Positions 59,027 to 64,000 of a DNA stretch of 64,000 nucleotides are shown here, one piece after another (positions within the stretch are counted from its first letter, which is position 1; each line of letters begins with the position of its first letter). This stretch comes from JBGPHT01 sp041484525 (lineage in GTDB: Bacteria; Acidobacteriota; Terriglobia; Bryobacterales; Bryobacteraceae). The stretch covers positions 1-64,000 of the forward strand of contig JBGPHT010000001.1 of the NCBI GenBank assembly GCA_041484525.1, written 5' to 3'. The notes under the pieces were generated by a model that saw only the letters and a list, made by a program, of their open reading frames with translations, had not been told where the DNA came from and made no database searches. Both the position numbers and the translations under genes were made by a program.

Positions 59027-61411
59027 CTACTTGCGCAATACGGCGTAATGCGGATCGAGCGCCACTTTTACCGGCGGCGCCTGTAAGCTCACCGTGAATG
59101 TCACGGGCGTGGAACTGGTGCGCACCCACTGCGTGATCGTCTTCCCGCGCGCCACTTGAATCTCCACCGGCACCAGCGCGCTGAACTCCTCGTCCACGTC
59201 GGTCTGCGTGATAGTGCCCACCAGCTTGAACGCGGGCGCCTTGCCCTTCAGCGTGGTCGCCAGCTTCAGATTAGGAATGCCGGTGCCGTACACCCATTGG
59301 TCGAAGAAGGCTTCGAGCTTGGGGTCGTCACTCTTGGGGGGGAGATAGGCCGCGGCGAACTCGCGGAAGTTTTCAGTGGAGATGTCCCGGTGGTCGTACC
59401 GCTTCAAGAGCTCGTTCAGCATGGAGAAGAATCGTTCGTCGCCCAAACGGCGGCGCAGCATCTGGATGATCCAGGAACCCTTGCCGTAGGTAATCGCCCG
59501 CCAGCCGCGCGGCTCGAGCGAGTTTTCCAGACGCACGCCCAGAACGATGGGTCCGGTGGAATCGATGGTGCCTTCGTTGGGGCTCTTCTCGAGCAGCGCG
59601 CTGCGGTAGCCGTCGAGCATCAACTCCACGGAGCGAGTGCCCTTGATCTTTTCCAGATAGAGCAACGCGGAGTAGTTGGCGAGCGCCTCCATCAGCCAGT
59701 AATCGCGGTACGTCGTCGACGTGACGCGGTTGCCCCACCACTGGTGCGCGGTTTCGTGGGCCTGCAGCAGGTCTTCGAAGAACAGCTCCTGCGTTTTCGC
59801 GCTGGACGAGTTGAGGCGCGCCCGAGGCAAGTACTTGAGATAGGAAAGCGTGGAAAGATAAATCAGGCCAGGGAAGCCCTGCCCGAACGCACCGGGAATG
59901 GGCGAGACGGTCAGGCGAGGAAGCGCCGGCGGACCGAACTTCGAAGCCATGAACTCGAGGGCCGAAGCCACTTCGGAGGCCAGCGCGTGCAGCCGCTCGA
60001 GCGGACTGGGAACCGGTTCCGGGGCGGGCTGAGTCAACGCCTCGGGCCGCCGCCGCGATGGAAGGGCGGGGGGAACGGCGACCGCCGGGGTGCGTGGCTG
60101 CAGCGCGGCCTCGAGCGACCGGTTGGCACACACGTCCACCACGTAGCCTTTGCGCTCCACGGTGGCGTGCTCGTAGTTTCCCAGGTTGAAGGCGGCGATG
60201 CGAATGGCGGTCGGAGTGCGGCGCCGCGTGATGCGCCATTCGCCCTCCGTGCGATCTTCCACCACGTCGCCCGCGGTGACCAGATCGAGCTCGCGCGGGT
60301 AGCGGAAGAGCAGGTCGAAATCGACGAAGCGAACTCCGTGGACGGGGTACCAGTTGCCGCGGGCGCTCACGTAGAACACGCGGTCGCCGGCGTCGTGGAT
60401 GACCTTGCCCGAGTATTTCAGCTCGAATTCGTACTCGCGGCCGGCGCGCAGCGGCTCCGCCGGAACCACCAGGAAGATACCGTTGCCGCCGCGAGTGAGG
60501 TTGATGCGCAGCGATTCGCGTTCGAGGACTTCGGCCGGGCGGCCGTCTATGGTGACCTGGCTGACCGCGAGCTGGGGACTCATTTCGAACGTGGCGGCGG
60601 CCACGCCATCCACCACCGGCTTCACTTTGACGCGCGCCACCACGTTCATCGAGAGATCGGGATTGATGGTGGCCTCGATGCGATAGTTGCGCAGGGTTAG
60701 CTCGCTCCTGGCGGGCGCGGCGCCCTTGCGCGCGGACTTCGACGGAAAGCTGGTCCAGGTGTCGAAGTAGAGTATGTTGTCGCGCGCAGCAATCTGTCCG
60801 GCCAGGATTTGTTCGGCGTTATCGGGGTCGTGGAGTAGATCGAAATTGCCCACCTTGTTGCCGCGGATGAGGGCGGCGAAGAGGTCGGGATGCCGCGCGC
60901 TATCCATGAGATCGAGCACGAGCCGCGTCTGGTAGCTGGTGCCGATGTTGCGTAAGGTGGGAGTCCACTGCTCGTCGAGCACGGCGCCGATGTCGGGCGT
61001 CTTCTTATTGGCGGGGTTGCTGGGTAGCTGCTGCATGAGCGCGTCATACTCATCGCCGGTGAAGATGAAAAGCGCGCCCGAGAAATGCTCGTCGAGATTG
61101 GGGGAGTTGATGTAACCGGCGAGAGAGCGGCGCTCGGCGCGGTCGGGGGGAAGCAGCAGCACCTCGGCATCGCCGCCCTCGACGTCGGCGGCGAAGACGG
61201 CGGCGTACCGCTTGCCGCCGACCGGCTTGCTGAAGATCAGGTGGCCGTCGGTGAGATAGATGCGGATGTCTTCCTTGACGAGTGTGAGGTCGCGGACGCG
61301 GTAGCATTCATCGCGGTCGAATGAGTTTTCGCGGATAGCGCGCGCCAGGTCGGCAGCAGTACCAGCGAGGCACACAGGGATCGCGAAGAGAAGGAATACC
61401 ACCCACCGCAT
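59027..61411 (-). CDS. Exported M1-family peptidase, divergent
   Basis: This 794-aa protein begins with a signal peptide (MRWVVFLLFAIPVCLAGTAA). The N-terminal ~230 residues form an unusual domain, part of it beta-rich (IYLTDGHLIFSKPVGGKRYA), absent from ordinary aminopeptidases. From ~240 comes the M1 beta domain, then the zinc site HETAHQWWG (552-560) with Glu575, the standard 18 residues further. The usual GAMEN exopeptidase motif is replaced by FGQGFPGLIYLSTLSY, so it may not be a simple aminopeptidase. A proline-rich insert at ~440-470 (APAVPPALPSRRRPEALTQP-like) lies before the catalytic part. Its stop is 42 bp before the ftcD start; linkage to histidine use is not implied. Confidence 0.9.
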   Translation of the reverse strand: MRWVVFLLFAIPVCLAGTAADLARAIRENSFDRDECYRVRDLTLVKEDIRIYLTDGHLIFSKPVGGKRYAAVFAADVEGGDAEVLLLPPDRAERRSLAGYINSPNLDEHFSGALFIFTGDEYDALMQQLPSNPANKKTPDIGAVLDEQWTPTLRNIGTSYQTRLVLDLMDSARHPDLFAALIRGNKVGNFDLLHDPDNAEQILAGQIAARDNILYFDTWTSFPSKSARKGAAPARSELTLRNYRIEATINPDLSMNVVARVKVKPVVDGVAAATFEMSPQLAVSQVTIDGRPAEVLERESLRINLTRGGNGIFLVVPAEPLRAGREYEFELKYSGKVIHDAGDRVFYVSARGNWYPVHGVRFVDFDLLFRYPRELDLVTAGDVVEDRTEGEWRITRRRTPTAIRIAAFNLGNYEHATVERKGYVVDVCANRSLEAALQPRTPAVAVPPALPSRRRPEALTQPAPEPVPSPLERLHALASEVASALEFMASKFGPPALPRLTVSPIPGAFGQGFPGLIYLSTLSYLKYLPRARLNSSSAKTQELFFEDLLQAHETAHQWWGNRVTSTTYRDYWLMEALANYSALLYLEKIKGTRSVELMLDGYRSALLEKSPNEGTIDSTGPIVLGVRLENSLEPRGWRAITYGKGSWIIQMLRRRLGDERFFSMLNELLKRYDHRDISTENFREFAAAYLPPKSDDPKLEAFFDQWVYGTGIPNLKLATTLKGKAPAFKLVGTITQTDVDEEFSALVPVEIQVARGKTITQWVRTSSTPVTFTVSLQAPPVKVALDPHYAVLRK

Positions 61412-61489
61412 AAAGATAGTCTACATGGTGGTGGCCGGCTGACGGTGTGGGCCGGCGGATTACAATCGAAGCTGACCAGGAGAGTGCAC

Positions 61490-62341
61490 TTGCGATTTGT
61501 CACGTTTCAGCGAGAAGGCTACAGCGAACCAGGCGTGTTGTTCGACGACCGGATCATCGGGATCCGCGGGGCAGGCTTCAACGATGTGATTTCGGTGATT
61601 GCCGGCGGGGCCGACGCCGTCGACCGCGTGCTGCGGTGGATCGACCGTCCGCCCGGGACGGAAATAGTTGACGTGGAGACACCGCTGCGCGCGCCCATCC
61701 CGCGGCCTCCGAAAGTGATCTGCATCGGGCTGAACTACCGCGACCATGCGGAGGAAGCCAAGATGCAACTCCCGGCGGTACCGACGGTCTTCGCGAAGTT
61801 TGCGACTGCGGTGACGGGCCACCGCCATCCGGTGGTGCTTCCCAGGAATTCGACCAAGCCGGACTACGAGGCGGAGCTTGCGTTCGTGATCGGTAAGGGT
61901 GGGCGGCACATTCCCGAAGAGCGGTGGCGCGAGCACGTTTTCGGCTACACGATCTTCAACGATGTGAGCGCGCGCGATTTCCAGATGGCGACCAGCCAGT
62001 GGACGATCGGAAAAACCTTCGACACGTTTGCGCCGATTGGTCCGTCGATCGTGACGGCGGACGAGATCGAAGACCCGCACGCTCTCGCCATTTCGCTCGA
62101 ACTGAGCGGGCAAATCATGCAGAACTCGAACACGTCGAACCTGATTTTCGGGATCCCGAAGCTGATCGCGCATTTGTCGAGCGTGTTCACGCTGGAGCCG
62201 GGCGACATCGTGGCCACGGGCACGCCGGCTGGCGTCGGCTTCGCCCAAAAACCTCCGCGGTGGTTGAAGCCGGGCGACGAAATGCGGGTGCGGATCGAGG
62301 GTCTGGGCGAGTTGGTGAATCCGGTGGTGGCGGAACAGTAG
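61490..62341 (+). CDS. Fumarylacetoacetate hydrolase-family protein
   Basis: This 283-aa cytoplasmic enzyme has the FAH fold: PPKVICIGLNYRDHAEEAKM, FAKFATAVTGHRHPVVLPRN, DYEAELAFVIGKGGRHIPEE then FGYTIFNDVSARDFQ, and DIVATGTPAGVGFAQKPPRW. Metal ligands are the acidic residues in DYEAELAFV and NDVSARD. Members cleave C-C bonds or hydrate/isomerise beta-diketo acids in the catabolism of aromatic or sugar acids; this type resembles 2-keto-3-deoxy-sugar-acid or acylpyruvate hydrolases. The start is best placed at TTG 61490, since AGGAG (61478-61482) lies 7 bases before it and the family begins 'RFVTFQ'. The GTG at 61484 is too close to that site. Confidence 0.9.
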   Translation: MRFVTFQREGYSEPGVLFDDRIIGIRGAGFNDVISVIAGGADAVDRVLRWIDRPPGTEIVDVETPLRAPIPRPPKVICIGLNYRDHAEEAKMQLPAVPTVFAKFATAVTGHRHPVVLPRNSTKPDYEAELAFVIGKGGRHIPEERWREHVFGYTIFNDVSARDFQMATSQWTIGKTFDTFAPIGPSIVTADEIEDPHALAISLELSGQIMQNSNTSNLIFGIPKLIAHLSSVFTLEPGDIVATGTPAGVGFAQKPPRWLKPGDEMRVRIEGLGELVNPVVAEQ

Positions 62342-62348
62342 GGCGTTA

Positions 62349-62525
62349 TTACTGCTGCACAGGAGCGCGGCCGATGGCCGGGATCACGTTGCCATCCGGA
62401 CCGTAGACCGTGATTTCCACGCGGAACTTCTTGTCGAACAGGAAATCGGTTCTGATGCGATGGATCACCCAGCAGCAGTGCAGGAGCACGACCAGAGAAA
62501 GAAAGCACGGGATGAAGGCTTTCAT
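62349..62525 (-). CDS. Small membrane or secreted protein (58 aa), hypothetical
   Basis: A 58-codon frame runs from ATG 62525 to a double stop (TAATAA). It begins MKAFIPCFLSLVVLLHCCWV, a hydrophobic segment fit for a membrane anchor or signal peptide with an early cysteine pair, and continues IHRIRTDFLFDKKFRVEITV then YGPDGNVIPAIGRAPVQQ. The composition and double stop look real. It is convergent with the FAH gene (8 bp apart) and divergent from the NUP-family gene. There is no strong ribosome site. I do not recognise it. Confidence 0.48.
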   Translation of the reverse strand: MKAFIPCFLSLVVLLHCCWVIHRIRTDFLFDKKFRVEITVYGPDGNVIPAIGRAPVQQ

Positions 62526-62595
62526 TAGGGGTTCCGCCCCATTGTCCCATGGGCCGCGGATGGGCGCCGTGGGGGAAACAATGGATGGGAGGCCT

Positions 62596-63663
62596 ATGAA
62601 CTATCGAGCGCTGGCGATCGCCGCCGTGATGCTGTGCACCCATTTCGCAGCTCGCGCAGAACGGCGAATTCCGGTCAAGGTGGTGGTGGTCGCGATGTTC
62701 GAGCGCGGCGCCGATACGGGAGACGAACCGGGCGAGTTCCAATATTGGGTAGAGCGGGAAAAGCTGGACCGGGTCTATCGGTTCCCGCAAGGCTATCGCG
62801 ATTTGCGTATGAACCGCGACGGCGTACTCGGTGTGGTCACCGGTGTCGGGACGGCCAAGGCGGCGGCCACGATCATGGCGCTCGGTCTCGATCCTCGCTT
62901 CGACTTGAGCAAGGCCTACTGGGTGGTGGCGGGCATCGCAGGCATCGATCCCGCCGACGGGTCGTTGGGATCGGCGGTGTGGGCGGAGTGGGTGGTGGAC
63001 GGGGACCTGGGGCACGAGATCGACGCCCGCGAGATCCCGGCGGATTGGAAGACCGGATACATTCCGCTGCGGAAGTCGAAGCCCTATGAACTTCCGCGGC
63101 GCGTGCCGGATGAGGGTGAGTGCTACCGCTTGAATCCAAGTTTGGTCGACTGGGCTTACCGGTTGACGCGGGATGTAAAGCTCGACGATACGGAGGCGAT
63201 GCGTGCGCGGCGCGAGCAGTTCGATTCACCAAACGCACGGCGTCCGCCATTTGTGCTGAAGGGAGACACACTGTCGTCGATGACGTTCTGGCACGGAAGG
63301 TTGATGAGCGCCTGGGCCAACGATTGGGTCGACTACCACACCGGCGGGAAAGGCAATTACGTCACGACCGCGATGGAGGACACGGGAACGCTGCAGTCGC
63401 TGACGTTTCTGAGCAAGGCTGGCCGTGCGGACCTCGATCGCGTATTGATTCTGCGCACGGCCAGCAATTTCGATCAGCAGCGTCCCGGAATCTCGGCGGC
63501 CGAAAGCCTGGCGGAAACGAAAATTGGACAGTACAGCGCGTATCCGCCGGCGTTAGAAGCGGCCTGGCGTGTGGGGCGTGTGGTGGTGGAGGAAATCGCT
63601 GATCACTGGGAGCGCTACAGGCAGCATGTGCCGGGTGTGAGCCAAGACCCGGCACACAGGTAA
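62596..63663 (+). CDS. Exported purine nucleoside permease (NUP)-family protein
   Basis: This ~355-aa protein has a signal peptide (MNYRALAIAAVMLCTHFAAR, cleaved near ARA). The rest resembles the NUP family: IPVKVVVVAMFERGADTGDE then PGEFQYWV, MNRDGVLGVVTGVGTAKAAA, KAYWVVAGIAGIDPADGSLG, WHGRLMSAWANDWVDYHTGG, MEDTGTLQSL, LRTASNFDQQ. Members are annotated as purine nucleoside permeases after a yeast protein, but the fold is that of nucleoside phosphorylases and the signal peptide here points to a periplasmic nucleoside-binding or cleaving role. The frame opens upstream; ATG 62596 is favoured by GGGAGG shortly before it and by the signal peptide, with ATG 62581 as an alternative. Confidence 0.87.
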   Translation: MNYRALAIAAVMLCTHFAARAERRIPVKVVVVAMFERGADTGDEPGEFQYWVEREKLDRVYRFPQGYRDLRMNRDGVLGVVTGVGTAKAAATIMALGLDPRFDLSKAYWVVAGIAGIDPADGSLGSAVWAEWVVDGDLGHEIDAREIPADWKTGYIPLRKSKPYELPRRVPDEGECYRLNPSLVDWAYRLTRDVKLDDTEAMRARREQFDSPNARRPPFVLKGDTLSSMTFWHGRLMSAWANDWVDYHTGGKGNYVTTAMEDTGTLQSLTFLSKAGRADLDRVLILRTASNFDQQRPGISAAESLAETKIGQYSAYPPALEAAWRVGRVVVEEIADHWERYRQHVPGVSQDPAHR

Positions 63664-63682
63664 TCGGAGAACGTGGGACGAA

Positions 63683-63943
63683 TCAGGCGCCCGAGGGAGC
63701 ACGTTTGAGCGTCAATTGATGCTCCTTCAGATGGCCCTGTTCGGTCATCTTGAAGCCCTTAGCATCTTTGAACGCATCCCGAAGGAGCTGGACCACCGAT
63801 TGAGCCGCCTTCAACTCTTCAGGACGGCTAATGTGACCCGGCATTTTGGAATCGATGTACTTGATTCGAAAGAGCTGATTGTCTGCCATCGCAAGGATGG
63901 TTTCCAACTCTTCCAAGGAGAAGCCAACAGCAATCTTCTTCAT
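63683..63943 (-). CDS. Small cytosolic protein (86 aa), hypothetical
   Basis: This 86-aa protein starts MKKIAVGFSLEELETILAMA and continues with a mixed helical region (QLFRIKYIDSKMPGHISRPE, then LKAAQSVVQLLRDAFKDAKG). It has no signal peptide and no family I can name. An upstream AGGAACAG and a TACAAT -10-like box on the minus strand make the start credible. It ends 20 bp from the NUP gene, which faces it. The window ends 57 bases beyond its start. Confidence 0.62.
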   Translation of the reverse strand: MKKIAVGFSLEELETILAMADNQLFRIKYIDSKMPGHISRPEELKAAQSVVQLLRDAFKDAKGFKMTEQGHLKEHQLTLKRAPSGA

Positions 63944-64000
63944 CTGTTCCTATTGTAGCACGGCGGGGAAATGGCCTAATCAGTGCCAAATCAACGGTCC

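Noticed and set aside
57251..59086. 611-codon plus-strand frame over ftcD
   Set aside because: Antisense shadow; the minus strand encodes an unmistakable formiminotransferase-cyclodeaminase.
1..64000. CRISPR array or rRNA operon
   Set aside because: No regularly spaced direct repeats with unique spacers and no rRNA sequence were found. The only arrays are the NHL repeats in coding DNA and the short repeats listed.

Overview
The window reads as a chromosomal stretch of a soil Acidobacteriota, most likely Bryobacterales/Solibacter-like. The assignment rests on a dense set of lineage-typical families: TIGR03437 C-terminal domains (two proteins), a TIGR03435 protein, a VWA-related acidobacterial protein (TIGR03436 type), duplicated orphan ABC permeases (ADOP, two copies), a TIGR02999-type ECF sigma factor next to a TPR Ser/Thr kinase, an Oar-like TonB-dependent receptor and a PEP-CTERM protein. 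The DNA is GC-rich except for an accessory patch at about 4.3-6.9 kb.

Layout. 0-7 kb is accessory: a higBA toxin-antitoxin pair, an NHL-repeat surface protein, a shortened helix-rich protein, two small ORFs of 49 and 39 codons, a class-II tRNA-like gene with an 8-bp acceptor stem and 4-bp T stem (4919-5004, minus), several hairpins and an IS1595-family transposase. 6.8-16.1 kb: TIGR03435 protein, a TonB receptor/VWA pair and a PadR-ADOP pair. 16.1-19.6 kb: an M1 aminopeptidase whose last 148 bp are tandemly duplicated, and a small secreted protein. 19.7-27.0 kb is signalling: PAS hybrid histidine kinase, REC-PP2C phosphatase, then a tight trio of cupredoxin, HD-GYP receptor and outer-membrane barrel. 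27.1-32.7 kb: GH20 hexosaminidase, a frameshifted ADOP permease, a HugZ-like protein and a DUF309 protein. 32.7-37.2 kb: TIGR03067 protein, APC permease, a minimal penicillin-binding transpeptidase and a SpoIID-metalloprotease fusion. 37.1-43.2 kb (minus): DUF1175, alpha-2-macroglobulin and a membrane protein. 43.2-48.3 kb: urocanase, a Tat-exported TIM barrel, two envelope proteins and a PEP-CTERM protein. 48.4-51.8 kb: an ECF sigma factor and a decayed Ser/Thr kinase. 51.9-57.3 kb: a frameshifted NHL protein, GMC oxidoreductase, GADH subunit 3, and a haem/copper monooxygenase-like surface protein. 57.6-64 kb: formiminotransferase-cyclodeaminase, a second M1 peptidase, an FAH-family hydrolase, a NUP-family protein and small ORFs.

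Functional themes. Many products are exported (peptidases, hexosaminidase, macroglobulin, NHL and TonB proteins), fitting a polymer-degrading heterotroph. Urocanase and FtcD both belong to histidine catabolism but lie about 13 kb apart, and hutH and hutI are not in the window.

Most unusual elements: the 8/4 tRNA-like gene, which resembles the acidobacterial 'allo-tRNA' group and has an apparent 8-nt anticodon loop; the cupredoxin/HD-GYP/porin trio; and six frame disruptions in three genes, all of the same (+1) sense.
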